A program made the position numbers and the translations under genes. Positions 25,423 through 34,994 of a DNA stretch of 64,000 nt are shown here, one piece after another (positions within the stretch are counted from its first letter, which is position 1; the number at the start of each line of letters is the position of its first letter). The notes beneath the pieces are model-generated. The model had not been told where the DNA came from. It was given only the letters and a program-made list of their open reading frames with translations, and did not search any database. This DNA comes from Proteus vulgaris (GTDB lineage: Bacteria; Pseudomonadota; Gammaproteobacteria; Enterobacterales; Enterobacteriaceae): positions 2,604,001-2,668,000 of the forward strand of contig NZ_CP090064.1 of assembly GCF_023100685.1 (NCBI RefSeq), given 5' to 3'.

Positions 25423-25878
25423 TTAAACAGATTGTACTAACACCATATCAATATGTGGAATGTTATCTTCAAGATACGTTTCTGAATCGATAACAAAACC
25501 ATGTGATTGATAAAATGAGACTAAATATGCCTGTGCCATTATTTTGATTGTATGGGTATTAAATTGACGGCACGTAGTTGCAATCGCCTCTTTTATTAAC
25601 TGATGTGCAATACCACTTCCCCGCTGATTTTGAGCAACAATCACCCGCCCTATTGAGGCTTCTTTAAATGCGATGCCTTGAGGCAACAGACGTGCATAAG
25701 CAATAAGTTGCTGGCTATCTTCTTCTTTAGCAAACAAGTGCAATGTATTTTGATCAATCCCATCCAGATCTTGATAAGCACATTGCTGTTCACAAATAAA
25801 AACCTGATTTCTTAAGGCCAAAATAGCATATAGCTCATCTGTGGTGAGTTGTGAAAATGATTTTAAAATCCAATTCAT
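25423..25878 (-). CDS. elaA: GNAT-family acetyltransferase ElaA
   Basis: A 151-residue acetyltransferase of the ElaA group. It shows the family pattern LRNQVFICEQQCAYQDLDG near residue 25, the acetyl-CoA loop in IGRVIVAQNQRGSGIAHQLI (about 78-97), and FYQSHGFVIDSETYLEDNIPHIDM at the C-terminus. The natural substrate is unknown. The frame is open 12 codons further upstream, but the ATG at 25878 aligns with E. coli ElaA and has GGGAT upstream. It is a single gene, the first of the accessory block between fliT and fliE. Confidence 0.88.
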   Translation of the reverse strand: MNWILKSFSQLTTDELYAILALRNQVFICEQQCAYQDLDGIDQNTLHLFAKEEDSQQLIAYARLLPQGIAFKEASIGRVIVAQNQRGSGIAHQLIKEAIATTCRQFNTHTIKIMAQAYLVSFYQSHGFVIDSETYLEDNIPHIDMVLVQSV

Positions 25879-26042
25879 GTGCTTTATCCCGTGGTTTAAA
25901 GTAATAAAAAGCACTCAATGATAATGTAATATTATCGAAAAAAGCTTTATTTTATCGTTTTGTTTAATATAAAGAGTGAAATAGAAATCGCCCACGTAGT
26001 GTAGGCGACATATTAGCTCATAGTAATTTGATAAATAATAAT

Positions 26043-27176
26043 TTATTTAATCACGTCATAAAGTTGCTTATCTGATAAATAATCTGCAGTTAAACCTGCT
26101 GATGGATTATATTGTACGCCAACGATCTCAGAGAATGCTTTACCCTCTTTACCTAGTGAAACCTTACGTTCATCTTTACCTGTGCTTTCATGGATAGAAT
26201 AGGTTTTACGACGCATTGCTGTATATTTATCTGCATCATTAGCAATATCGGTGTGATAGCCCGTAATTTGTGCATCCGTTAAAGCTAATTTATTGGCTAA
26301 ATCACAGCCCCAACGGGTTAAACAAACTTCTGCAAAATGGCGAACCACTAAACCCGGTGCATATAGTGCATTTTCACCTTCACTACCATCAATAGACGCA
26401 TTACCTACTAATGTAGCGTGACGCCCTGAAATAGGGAAAATATGCATTTTAGTCTCAGATGTAACTGTTGGGATCACACAAGTAAATCCTTTTGAACGTT
26501 CATCTTTTGCATAAAATCCAACATATTCTTTGACGTTTTTACCCAAGGTGACTTTTTCAGGTTGGAAATTCAGAGGGCCAGGAACAGGGTCGATCGCAAA
26601 AATATTTACTGGAATATCTTTTAATTGAGGATCTGCCAACATCGCATTTGCTAGCATATGGCAAGTAATACCACCACGACTCCAGCCCACGAGGTTAACT
26701 TGTGTTGGAATAATGCCATCTTTACGGAAGATACGAATAATTTGTTGTTGGAGTTGCTGTTGAGTGACATGGCGATCGCCATAGTCATATTTACGCCATA
26801 AAAAAGAGCCTGTTACCTTAACATCATCAATAGGAATGCCCGCTTTTTTTAGTTGGTTATACTGCTCTTCTGTCAATTTTTCACGTTGCCAATCAAAGTT
26901 ACCTTTCATTAAGCAAAGCGCATGGTTGACGTTTTCTTCCCAACCACTACCAAATAGCGAACCTTTAATATCAGAGTAATTAGGGCTTTCAACCCATAAA
27001 TCATCCTCTTGTAGATTACCACTACCTGGGCCATCAACAATAAACCACTGTGCGAACTCTCGTCCTTGGTTATTTTGCGCTAAAGTGGCAACTAACTCCC
27101 CTTGCCAAAAGGTAGGATTATTATTATCAAATGAGTTAGAGCTGGTACCACATAAATAAACGGTTAATACTGTCAT
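26043..27176 (-). CDS. alpha/beta hydrolase with GxSxG elbow
   Basis: A 377-residue protein without signal peptide. It starts with a strand (LTVYLCGTSSNSFD) and has the nucleophile elbow in VNLVGWSRGGITCHMLAN (about residue 170), a following IFAIDPVPG that could supply the acid, and a later histidine in SGRHATLVG or VVRHFAEV. This is the arrangement of DUF2235-like and related phospholipase folds, some of which are type VI secretion effectors. I cannot assign it to a family with certainty and see no secretion gene, VgrG or obvious immunity partner beside it. The start has AAAGGA 13 bases upstream. Cytoplasmic esterase is an alternative. Confidence 0.65.
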   Translation of the reverse strand: MTVLTVYLCGTSSNSFDNNNPTFWQGELVATLAQNNQGREFAQWFIVDGPGSGNLQEDDLWVESPNYSDIKGSLFGSGWEENVNHALCLMKGNFDWQREKLTEEQYNQLKKAGIPIDDVKVTGSFLWRKYDYGDRHVTQQQLQQQIIRIFRKDGIIPTQVNLVGWSRGGITCHMLANAMLADPQLKDIPVNIFAIDPVPGPLNFQPEKVTLGKNVKEYVGFYAKDERSKGFTCVIPTVTSETKMHIFPISGRHATLVGNASIDGSEGENALYAPGLVVRHFAEVCLTRWGCDLANKLALTDAQITGYHTDIANDADKYTAMRRKTYSIHESTGKDERKVSLGKEGKAFSEIVGVQYNPSAGLTADYLSDKQLYDVIK

Positions 27177-27477
27177 AGTGTAAATTTCCTTTTAATAATG
27201 ACTAAAAAATCAAAATAATGATTTTTATTTCCTTGTATTGAGCTATTCCTTAGCCCACCAGCACATTACCTATAAGCCTTTTTTTGTTCAATTATAAAAA
27301 ATGAATTAGCAGAGTCGAGATCACATAATTGAATTTTATTTAAGTAAAAGAAATGAAAAAACTCTATCAGATCAATGTAATTAAATAATATAAATGAATT
27401 CTTTATTTTTTATTATTTCTATTAGTAAATCAGCTTATAAAAAGAACATTAAATAACCAAATTTAAAATTTAAATAA
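27177..27477. other. AT-rich gap upstream of the hydrolase gene
   Basis: About 300 bp of low-complexity A/T sequence containing the hydrolase promoter region. No open frame or RNA gene is recognisable. Confidence 0.5.
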
Positions 27478-27511
27478 AAAAAATCCCACATTAAATAAAT
27501 GCAGGATTTTC
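27478..27511 (-). terminator. terminator after the 62-residue gene
   Basis: aaaatcctgca and tgtgggatttt pair around an AT loop and are followed on the minus strand by TTTTT, 17 bp past the stop codon at 27528. Confidence 0.75.
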
Positions 27512-27527
27512 TATTAGGTAGAATATC

Positions 27528-27716
27528 TTATAAACGATTAAAAGCAACTACTCTCACCGCAGGAATATCAGCTTGTGCCCCTTCAGCAACTTCCTGACAT
27601 GCTTTATCTAACGCAATATGGGGTGTGATCCCACTTTCTGTTTCTACAATTTTATGTCCGGCGTAGGTATCACCATTTCTGGAACGCACTTTATACGCAA
27701 TAAACCAATATTCCAT
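27528..27716 (-). CDS. small hypothetical protein
   Basis: A 62-residue protein, MEYWFIAYKVRSRNGDTYAG..., with no signal or membrane segment and a probable small alpha/beta fold (IAYKVRSRNGD strand pair, then helix IALDKACQEVAEGA). The frame is open 25 codons upstream, but the internal ATG at 27716 is the best start since the protein from there is compact; GGTGAT precedes it. I do not recognise a function. It has its own terminator and stands alone. Confidence 0.55.
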   Translation of the reverse strand: MEYWFIAYKVRSRNGDTYAGHKIVETESGITPHIALDKACQEVAEGAQADIPAVRVVAFNRL

Positions 27717-27847
27717 ATCATCACCGTTTACGTTATTAATCATGTAATTACCATAGCGGTTTATGACTCGCTTTAATGTGATAATAATCAATAATTTTTA
27801 GTTTAATAAAATTGTTTTATAAAAAAATGAACCGTATTGTAGAAAAA

Positions 27848-28078
27848 TCAGGCGTGATATTCCATTTCTGATTGCACTAATTTTTTTATTTTTACTGCTT
27901 TTTCAAAGTGATCCAGTTTATGCGTTATTATCCACCATGTTGCGGCTTCCATTAATAATTCAGGGTTGTCATTTTTATTTGCAAAAAAAGCATAAAAGGA
28001 TAATCCCACGCCCTCTCCTTTGGCTGAAATCTTATCATTACATATTTGAATTATTTTTTGTTGTAGTAATTTTCTCAT
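27848..28078 (-). CDS. DUF6500-like small protein
   Basis: A 76-residue protein MRKLLQQKIIQICNDKISAKG... with the striking motif GLSFYAFFANKND and ELLMEAATWWIITHKLDHFEKAVKIK. This is the pattern of a conserved family of unknown function that I know as DUF6500. The chosen ATG at 28078 has AGAGAG directly upstream; nine codons of open frame before it are ignored. It lies 54 bp after the ydgC-like gene on the same strand, so the two could be cotranscribed. No mechanism is known. Confidence 0.68.
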   Translation of the reverse strand: MRKLLQQKIIQICNDKISAKGEGVGLSFYAFFANKNDNPELLMEAATWWIITHKLDHFEKAVKIKKLVQSEMEYHA

Positions 28079-28132
28079 ATTCTCTCTATTTTTATTTTTC
28101 AACATGCCAATAAATAGGATAGAGCAAAGACC

Positions 28133-28471
28133 CTATCCATGAAATTTGTTCCATAATTGAATAAGTAACCAAGCAGCAATAACCCAGCAAATCACTGCCG
28201 TAACTAGTGCCGTAAATAATTTGACATAGTTAATCATCACATAGAGTGAAATTAGATAAACCATATAAGGAATAACTGCCCATAGGCTAAAAATAATGGT
28301 GGTGCGTAACGCTTCAATAGAGCGTTCAGAACCCACAATATAGTGTGCAATAAGCGCAAAAGTGGGAAATAGCGGAACCAATCCCGCAATATAGTAATGG
28401 CGAGATTTCGATAAAACAGCGATTAACACCACGACAAACGCACCTATCAGTGCCTTAACCAGTAAACCCAT
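28133..28471 (-). CDS. ydgC: inner-membrane protein YdgC (GlpM family)
   Basis: A 112-residue protein with four hydrophobic segments. It follows E. coli YdgC closely in GLLVKALIGAFVVVLIAVL, KSRHYYIAGLVPLFPTFALIAHYIVGSERSIEALR and IPYMVYLISLYV. The GlpM family was linked to alginate production in Pseudomonas, but the role in enterics is unknown. No strong ribosome-binding site is seen before the ATG. A divergent gene starts 153 bp away at 28625. Confidence 0.88.
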   Translation of the reverse strand: MGLLVKALIGAFVVVLIAVLSKSRHYYIAGLVPLFPTFALIAHYIVGSERSIEALRTTIIFSLWAVIPYMVYLISLYVMINYVKLFTALVTAVICWVIAAWLLIQLWNKFHG

Positions 28472-28624
28472 TATTTTTTCATCAAGTTATAGAAATCTTA
28501 GTACTATCATACCTATTCATATTTGTATGTGAGCTGATTTTATTTTTTGTGGTTTAAAATAGTATGATACTTTTGATGATAAAACCCACTATGCTATGTA
28601 TCTAACCATAAAACAAAGATAAAT

Positions 28625-28996
28625 ATGACCGAACTTTATAAAAAACTAATCCAACAAGAAAAAACACTTCACAAAAGTACCCATCGAAAAAATACAGACG
28701 TACTTATTCAACTTTTACATAATGAGTTTATGGAATTTTGTCGCTCTGGTATTTGCGTTAATAAAACAGACACAATTAACAGCCTTACAAGCGACAATAG
28801 CAATATAGAGATTTATTCAGAAAACTATCAAGCTTCACAACTAAGTGATGATGCGGTGCTGCTAACTTATGTCAGTTATCAATTAGAAGATAACAAAAAA
28901 ATAAAACAAACTTATCGCTCATCTATTTGGATAAAAAACTCTCACGATGATTGGCAACTACGGTTTCATCAAGGCACAGCAAAATCGGAGGGATAA
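28625..28996 (+). CDS. nuclear-transport-factor-2-like (DUF4440-type) protein
   Basis: A 123-residue cytoplasmic protein. It begins with a helix (LYKKLIQQEKTLHKSTHRKN), then NTDVLIQLLHNEFMEFCRSG, and ends with beta strands (AVLLTYVSYQLE, YRSSIWIKNSHDDWQLRFHQGTA). The final SSIWI...WQLRFHQGT is the hallmark of DUF4440/SnoaL-like NTF2 folds, which bind or turn over small molecules in many contexts. Nothing in it names a substrate. It is divergent from ydgC. Confidence 0.75.
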   Translation: MTELYKKLIQQEKTLHKSTHRKNTDVLIQLLHNEFMEFCRSGICVNKTDTINSLTSDNSNIEIYSENYQASQLSDDAVLLTYVSYQLEDNKKIKQTYRSSIWIKNSHDDWQLRFHQGTAKSEG

Positions 28997-29066
28997 TACA
29001 CATCTCAAGAAATTTGGTTGAGCTAAATCTCATTATTTAGCTCAAAAGCAATATAAAGTCGCATTC

Positions 29067-29237
29067 TTAAGCATCTAAATGTGTTTTCTTTTTTTCTGGT
29101 GCCGTTGTTTCTTTTTTATTCTTACAGCAATCATGTGAACTGTTTTCACCATGATGATGTTTATGCATAAAGAGATGCATTAACGGGCAAAGTAATAACA
29201 TCAAAATAAACCAATTATCTCTTAGAAGTTCCCACAT
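29067..29237 (-). CDS. 56-residue His-rich membrane protein (DUF2933-like)
   Basis: A short gene on the minus strand with a strong ribosome-binding site (AAGGAGATGATT) right before its ATG. The protein has one membrane segment (NWFILMLLLCPLMHLFM) followed by a histidine cluster (HKHHHGENSSHDCC) and a lysine-rich tail. The pattern matches small DUF2933-type proteins that often sit near metal-handling genes; binding of copper or zinc is a guess from the His/Cys cluster. It stands alone between two plus-strand genes. Confidence 0.7.
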   Translation of the reverse strand: MWELLRDNWFILMLLLCPLMHLFMHKHHHGENSSHDCCKNKKETTAPEKKKTHLDA

Positions 29238-29486
29238 AATCATCTCCTTAAATCACGTTTAAAAAGATGATAGGCCTTACTCTAAGAGGAAGGTCTAGTA
29301 TGGATTTGTTATTTAATCCGTATGTTTGTCAATTACCTTTCCGCACCTTAATTTGAACTTCTTCACAATAACTCTCTTTATAAAATTCAACTTTATTCAT
29401 CCCCTGCTATACTTTAATTATATTTAAGTATTGTTTGCTATAAGTCACTAATAAGATTTAAAAACTTATTTAACATGGAGGTTTCA

Positions 29487-30137
29487 ATGAAAATATTTTT
29501 TAAAATACTATTGATGGTTTTATTTCTTACTGCCTGTTCTTCATATACAAAAATTGATAGCAACAAAAGTGGAGATATCATTAAGGTTAAATCAGCACTT
29601 ATTGAAAATGATAATTTATATATCCTTAGTGATTCTACTAATTATCATTTTAAAGGTGAGGCTATTACTGCATTGAAAAAATTTGCCACATCTAAATATA
29701 ATCAAAAAGTGATTTATTTTAGCGCTAGCCTAGGAATAACAGGGAGTATTGTTAACGGTAGCTATATGATTTATTTAGATCCTAAAGATTTCACTATAGA
29801 TGAACTCGATGAACTTGCCAGTATTTATCATTTTTATAGCAGCAACTATCAGTCTAATAGCGATGAGGAAATGATTAAAAATCAGATACCTAATTATCAA
29901 AATAGATTTTTTATTATTGGCAAATTTTATGCTAATGGAGAGATGGTTAATTTATCTAATAAAGATGAATTATTAGATAAATATTCCTTACCTAAGCCTA
30001 TTTTTGTTAACGTTAATTATTATTCCAAACATTTAACGCCATCAGATACATTGAAAACAATTGCAGTAATGCCATTTCAAGCGATAAGTCTTATTTTAGT
30101 AGCACCACTTTATATTATTCTGCTTAGTGCCCCCTGA
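29487..30137 (+). CDS. predicted lipoprotein
   Basis: A 216-residue exported protein with a type II signal peptide: KIFFKILLMVLFLTAC places a lipobox LTAC with the acylated Cys at about residue 17. The mature part has alternating strands and a hydrophobic C-terminal segment (MPFQAISLILVAPLYIILLS) that could be a second membrane anchor. A frame of four codons upstream overlaps the ribosome-binding site GGAGG, so the ATG at 29487 is chosen. I do not recognise the family. It is the first of three consecutive envelope-protein genes. Confidence 0.68.
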   Translation: MKIFFKILLMVLFLTACSSYTKIDSNKSGDIIKVKSALIENDNLYILSDSTNYHFKGEAITALKKFATSKYNQKVIYFSASLGITGSIVNGSYMIYLDPKDFTIDELDELASIYHFYSSNYQSNSDEEMIKNQIPNYQNRFFIIGKFYANGEMVNLSNKDELLDKYSLPKPIFVNVNYYSKHLTPSDTLKTIAVMPFQAISLILVAPLYIILLSAP

Positions 30138-30194
30138 ACTTCAAGTTATTATCGTTAGGTTCATTTATAAGTATTTTTATTTAAGGATATCACT

Positions 30195-31421
30195 ATGTAT
30201 AACTGGAAATTTAAAAAACACTTATTATTTTCACTAGCGGCGTTGGCAGGTATTATCAGCCTGACAGGTTGTACTCATCAATCATACTTATCCTGCCCTT
30301 CCCTCGTCGGTACTTACATCTCTACAGAAACACAGGTACCATCCTTTTATATTCAGAAAGCAAAAAATGATACTTCTGATTACCTGTTTTTTTATGGGAT
30401 TGGTAATAAACGATACATTGAAAAAAAAGCAATTCTTATAAAATATAATGAAGAAAATAAAGATAGTATTATAATTCCGAACTGTTCTCTGGGGGTAAAC
30501 GGAGTGGGTGTACTCCGTGAAGTGAAAAAAGGCGAACCATACACTTCCATTCTTCGCTCACCGCCAGAGCCACAGTCTGATGAAAAATTTACTGGCGATC
30601 ATATATTTATTTTACCTCTACATCTATCTCTCCAGATAATAAACGTAGAAAAAATCAGTAATTCTGGTGTTATGCCACCTGATGCTCAAGTGATCACTCT
30701 CCCCAAACCTGAGCCTGAGATTAATCAGGAAAATTATGAACGGGAATTAGCACTGGCGAAGGAAGAAGCCAATAAAAATAATCCTGCTGCTCAGCTTTTT
30801 CTGGCAAAAAGTAGTTATATCACGCGCTATGGATTTAAAAATTTATGGTATGCCAGCAATCATGATCCAGAAACTCGTACTTTTTGGCTAAACAAAGCAC
30901 TCGCTAATGACTATGGTCCAGCCTACTGTTATCAAGCGGCTACGCACAATGATCATAAATTGGTATTTTCTGTTGATGAACGAATAAAACTGTATCAGCA
31001 AGCTCTCGCTAAAGGTAACGCCCCATTAGCTGGTGTATATCTAGCCGATTTAACCCGTGACCCCGCACAGAAAATGCAATATCTTATTACAGCAGTACGA
31101 CAAGGAAGTTTTCTGGCGTTATGGCGGTTAGGAGCTCTACCTTCAGAAAAGCAAGCTACATTACCAGCAGATATCCAGAAATTAATTAAGGCTCCACCTT
31201 TTGACCAGTTAAAAAAAGTTAGTCCATCAGTGTGGAAAAGTTATGAATCAGGTAAAGATTATAAGGAATGGCGCGATAATCCGTACCTATTTGATATGGA
31301 ATATTATATTTCAAAAAAACAGTTATACGGGAAAACTGGAGCAGATCTCGATTACAATCAAAAGTCTCGTGCGGACTGCCTTGAACAGGATTTATTAAAG
31401 CTGTCGGATTATCCCCAATAA
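30195..31421 (+). CDS. lipoprotein with Sel1-like repeats
   Basis: A 408-residue exported lipoprotein: signal segment LLFSLAALAGIISLTGC with lipobox LTGC. From about residue 180 it has helical repeats like Sel1 units (EEANKNNPAAQLFLAKS, FWLNKALANDYGPAYCYQAA, LYQQALAKGNAPLAGVYLADL, LITAVRQGSFLALWRLGAL), a fold used for protein binding. The N-terminal half is a separate beta-rich part. AAGGATAT lies before the ATG. It is 57 bp after the previous lipoprotein and probably cotranscribed with it. Its partner is unknown. Confidence 0.72.
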   Translation: MYNWKFKKHLLFSLAALAGIISLTGCTHQSYLSCPSLVGTYISTETQVPSFYIQKAKNDTSDYLFFYGIGNKRYIEKKAILIKYNEENKDSIIIPNCSLGVNGVGVLREVKKGEPYTSILRSPPEPQSDEKFTGDHIFILPLHLSLQIINVEKISNSGVMPPDAQVITLPKPEPEINQENYERELALAKEEANKNNPAAQLFLAKSSYITRYGFKNLWYASNHDPETRTFWLNKALANDYGPAYCYQAATHNDHKLVFSVDERIKLYQQALAKGNAPLAGVYLADLTRDPAQKMQYLITAVRQGSFLALWRLGALPSEKQATLPADIQKLIKAPPFDQLKKVSPSVWKSYESGKDYKEWRDNPYLFDMEYYISKKQLYGKTGADLDYNQKSRADCLEQDLLKLSDYPQ

Positions 31422-31585
31422 TCTATGTATCTATGGAGTTTCTTACCCAATATACCGTAAATACATTTCAAAATAAGAATATAAGGTGTATTGGGTGATA
31501 GTAACCTGTACTAACAGATAATTAATCGATGTTATTTTTCTATATCTATGCTCAAAACATGAATACCAATAAATATGAGATAATT

Positions 31586-32212
31586 ATGAAAAAGAAAATG
31601 ATTATAGGCTATATGACGTTAATTAGTTTTGGTGCCTGTGCAGAAAACGCTATTTATAACGAACCCGCTCCATTGGGATTAACATGGGGAATGTCATTTA
31701 ATGATTTTCAGAAGACAACAAATTTTGTAATAAAACCTATCGATAAATATCCCTCAACCTGTCCAATGACAGCAATAACCTTTGATGAAATTATTGATGG
31801 AAAAAAAGAAGGAAATTATAAGGTTTATTTTTATAAAAAATTCAAAGAATTAAAGTTCACAGGATTGTATGGCGTTGTCTACTCCTATGAAACAAATGAT
31901 TTAAATAAATTCAAAGTTAAAGATAATAATATTATCAAAAGTCTTGATTCTCAATATAGCCAATATAAAAAAGTAGTTACTACCAGCGATGGTGGATTTC
32001 TTACTTATGATGCAAATAATATTCAACGTTCTTATTTTAGTTCTAGAGATATCATAAACCAAGATCAGAAAGTTCAACACAAGAAAAATGAGGAAGGAAA
32101 TTATGATATTTCCGTGAGTTACTTTTTTTATCCTGAAATATACATTGACGATTTATCAAGAAATATCAAAGAGATCAGAAAACAATGTAATGCATCATTA
32201 GAAACTGATTAA
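31586..32212 (+). CDS. secreted hypothetical protein
   Basis: A 208-residue protein with a signal peptide (KKKMIIGYMTLISFGACA). FGAC could serve as a weak lipobox, but cleavage after CA by signal peptidase I is as likely. The mature start PAPLGLTWGMSFNDFQK (a PxGLxWGMSxxDF pattern) occurs in other small periplasmic proteins of unknown role. The frame is open 19 codons upstream; the ATG at 31586 gives a normal signal peptide and is preferred. It lies 164 bp after the Sel1 gene and may belong to the same group. Confidence 0.65.
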   Translation: MKKKMIIGYMTLISFGACAENAIYNEPAPLGLTWGMSFNDFQKTTNFVIKPIDKYPSTCPMTAITFDEIIDGKKEGNYKVYFYKKFKELKFTGLYGVVYSYETNDLNKFKVKDNNIIKSLDSQYSQYKKVVTTSDGGFLTYDANNIQRSYFSSRDIINQDQKVQHKKNEEGNYDISVSYFFYPEIYIDDLSRNIKEIRKQCNASLETD

Positions 32213-32654
32213 AGCTAAAACTTTAAAAATCGAATGATAAAGGATTGTGCTTACTCTAAGAAAAAATCTAGTATGTATTTTTTATTAAATATAAAAAATA
32301 TGGCTAGTTCTTATTAAACCAGCCATATCTAATATTATTCATATTATTGCTGTTTCATAAAATAATGGGTTAAGTCACTTATTTGATAATCGCTTTTATC
32401 CGTTTTTAATACTAAGAAGAGATAAAAGAGTGAGTGGCTTTCGTATAGATGTGCAAAAACGCACATCAATAAAATGATGTGTTTATCCTTTGTGCACAAA
32501 TCGGGGCACTCATCACCATAAATAACAGACAATAGTATAAGTATTCGAATGTTTAATTACATTCGAAAGCTTATATCATCCATTCAATGACGTTGAGCGA
32601 GATGCCCCATTCTGTTTTGATTAGGTGCTTCTTTATAGCTATATAAAAGAAAAG
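32213..32654. other. gap before fliE
   Basis: About 440 bp. It holds an inverted repeat atatggct / agccatat (32298-32328) that may end the upstream plus-strand transcript, and a minus-strand frame of 62 codons with only a TTG start that I do not accept as a gene. Confidence 0.45.
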
Positions 32655-32677
32655 CCACCTTTATCAAATGATAAGGT
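32655..32677 (-). terminator. terminator of fliE
   Basis: accttatc / gataaaggt hairpin then GGCTTTTCTTTT on the minus strand, immediately after the fliE stop codon. Confidence 0.7.
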
Positions 32678-32678
32678 A

Positions 32679-32990
32679 CTACACCTGCATCGACATTATT
32701 TCTTGATAAGCGGCGACCAACTTATTACGCACTTGTACGCCCATTTGTAATGAGATACTGGATTTTTGCATATCTACCATCACATCGTTTAATTCGACAC
32801 CGGGTGTACCTAAGGTAAACGCTTGCACTTTGTTGGTTGCATTCACTCGAGTTTCATTAATTTTACCCACAGCTTGAACAAGCTGAGTAGCAAACCCTGC
32901 TTGTACTGGCTGGGGTTTTGCAATATTGGATGCTTGCAAAGTCTGGATTTGCATTTTATCCAGAACACTTTCAATAGCTGGAATTGACAT
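32679..32990 (-). CDS. fliE: flagellar hook-basal body protein FliE
   Basis: A 103-residue protein joining the MS-ring to the proximal rod; it is the first substrate of flagellar export. It has MSIPAIESVLDKMQIQTLQA, and the conserved C-terminal DVMVDMQKSSISLQMGVQVRNKLVAAYQEIMSMQV. The frame extends seven codons upstream, but GAGGT lies just before the ATG at 32990, and the resulting length matches E. coli FliE (104). It is divergent from fliF across a 276-bp control region, as in E. coli. Confidence 0.94.
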   Translation of the reverse strand: MSIPAIESVLDKMQIQTLQASNIAKPQPVQAGFATQLVQAVGKINETRVNATNKVQAFTLGTPGVELNDVMVDMQKSSISLQMGVQVRNKLVAAYQEIMSMQV

Positions 32991-33266
32991 ATAAACCTCT
33001 GCGTTAATCATCTAATTCAATTACTGAATCAATGTCATAGTAAGGAAGTGAACCAACACGCTTACCGAGTTATACCCTAACACAGGGGCTTCATTCCAAA
33101 GCGAGTAATTGACGCAAAAGTTAAGGGCTAATTACGCCATTAAATGAAACGCAAAAGGCCAATAATGAGACACCTGAGAGTAGGTTTATTTATTTGCGTA
33201 AGGGGAGTCTGTTTTGTTACGCCACGCTTTTAGTATTCATCCCGAACTACAAGGCAAGGATTGTCT

Positions 33267-34994
33267 ATGAATGCCGAAAAAACCGACGTTGTGAACCAGA
33301 AAAAAGGTTTTAACGCCATTATTAACCGGATAAAAGCCGATCCGAAAATTCCGCTAATTATTGCGGGTTCGGCGGCAATTGCCATTTTTGTTGCTGCATT
33401 TTTATGGTTACAAAGCCCTGATTATAAGGTGCTTTATAGTAATCTTAGCGATAAAGACGGTGGCGAAATTGTCACACAGTTAACACAAATGAACGTACCT
33501 TATCGCTTGTCACAAAATGGCGCAGCGATCATGGTGCCTGACAATCAGGTTCATGAATTACGCCTGAAACTCGCGCAAGCGGGACTTCCTAAAGGCGGTG
33601 CTGCCGGTTTTGAACTGTTAGATAAAGAAAAGTTCGGGATCAGCCAATTTAGTGAACAGATTAACTATCAACGTGCACTTGAAGGTGAGCTTGCTCGCAC
33701 TATCGAGACATTAGGTCCTGTACAAAATGCTCGTGTTCATTTAGCACTACCAAAACCATCCCTTTTTGTTCGTGAACAGAAATCCCCTTCTGCATCCGTT
33801 ACGGTGGGTCTTTTACAGGGTAGAGCGCTGGATGAAGGTCAAATTAATGCCATCGTGCATATCGTTGCAAGCAGTGTTGCAGGGATGCCTGATAGCAGTG
33901 TGACCATCGTTGACCAAAGTGGAAAATTATTGACACAACCTGATGCGTTAGGTCGTGACCTTAACTCTATTCAACTAAAATATGTTCAAGAGCTAGAAAG
34001 CCGCTACCAACAACGTATTGAAACATTACTTGGTCCAATCGTGGGTCGTGGAAATGTTCATGCTCAGGTAACTGCTCAAGTTGATTTCTCTCATACCGAA
34101 GAAACCGCTGAAGAGTACAAGCCGAATCAGCCACCTAATCAAGCAGCTGTGCGTTCAAAACAATTGAGCCAAAGTGAGCAAAATGGTGGCATGTTAGCGG
34201 GCGGTGTACCAGGAGCATTGTCTAATCAACCTGTTGCTCCACCTCAAGCGCCAATTGAAACACCAAAAGCGCAAGAAGATGAGAAAACAGATGAAGCCAA
34301 TACAACGGGCACTAATCGTACATTAACGCGTAATCCAAACAGTAATAGCCGTTTAGATGAAACAACCAACTATGAAGTTGATCGCCGAATTCGTCATATA
34401 AAACGCCCTGTGGGTAATGTCGAACGTCTTTCTGTTGCTGTCATCGTGAACTATAAAACGATTGAAGATACGAAAGAAGCGGCTGAAGGCGAAGAGCCTG
34501 TTGTTGAAACTAAACAAATTCCGCTTACTGATGAACAAATTCAGCAAATTGAAGGACTTGTTCGTGAAGCGATGGGCTATTCCCAAGAACGTGGTGACTC
34601 ATTAAGTGTCGTGAACTCGCAGTTCAATGATATTGAAGAGAAAGTAATTACTGTTCCTGTATGGGAAAACCCAGAAATTCTTGCGAAAGCATTAGATTTA
34701 GGTCGCTGGTTATTACTTGTCATCATCGCATGGATCTTATGGCGCAAACTGGTGAAACCACAGCTTGAAAAACGCCGTGAAGCTGAAATTGCCGCACAGA
34801 AAGCCGTGCTGAAAACGAAGCTACAAGTTAAAGATGATGTTGATGAAACAGAATTAGATGACGAAGCAAGACGTAAACAAGCACGTAAACGTGTCAGTGC
34901 CGAATTGCAAAGCCAACGTATCCGTGAAATGGCAGAGAAAGATCCTCGTGTCGTTGCAATGGTAATTCGTGAATGGATGAGTAAAGAGCAATGA
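33267..34994 (+). CDS. fliF: flagellar MS-ring protein FliF
   Basis: A 575-residue inner-membrane protein that forms the MS-ring. It has a membrane segment near residues 30-50 ([21 protein letters not shown]), the YscJ-like domain starting [20 protein letters not shown], a central periplasmic region, a second membrane segment near 460 ([15 protein letters not shown]), and a cytoplasmic tail ending in the FliG-binding part. The ATG at 33267 has AAGGA six bases upstream; a TTG two codons earlier is rejected. First gene of fliFGHIJK; its stop overlaps the fliG start (ATGA). Confidence 0.95.
   Translation: MNAEKTDVVNQKKGFNAIINRIKADPKIPLIIAGSAAIAIFVAAFLWLQSPDYKVLYSNLSDKDGGEIVTQLTQMNVPYRLSQNGAAIMVPDNQVHELRLKLAQAGLPKGGAAGFELLDKEKFGISQFSEQINYQRALEGELARTIETLGPVQNARVHLALPKPSLFVREQKSPSASVTVGLLQGRALDEGQINAIVHIVASSVAGMPDSSVTIVDQSGKLLTQPDALGRDLNSIQLKYVQELESRYQQRIETLLGPIVGRGNVHAQVTAQVDFSHTEETAEEYKPNQPPNQAAVRSKQLSQSEQNGGMLAGGVPGALSNQPVAPPQAPIETPKAQEDEKTDEANTTGTNRTLTRNPNSNSRLDETTNYEVDRRIRHIKRPVGNVERLSVAVIVNYKTIEDTKEAAEGEEPVVETKQIPLTDEQIQQIEGLVREAMGYSQERGDSLSVVNSQFNDIEEKVITVPVWENPEILAKALDLGRWLLLVIIAWILWRKLVKPQLEKRREAEIAAQKAVLKTKLQVKDDVDETELDDEARRKQARKRVSAELQSQRIREMAEKDPRVVAMVIREWMSKEQ

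Noticed and set aside
32344..32532. A 62-codon minus-strand frame before fliE
   Set aside because: It has only a TTG start, no ribosome-binding site and no recognisable motif. A decayed gene is possible but unsupported.
33012..33266. FlhDC box between fliE and fliF (AAACGCAAAAGGC)
   Set aside because: Only one weak half-site is visible and no matching partner at the right distance, so it is not listed as a feature.
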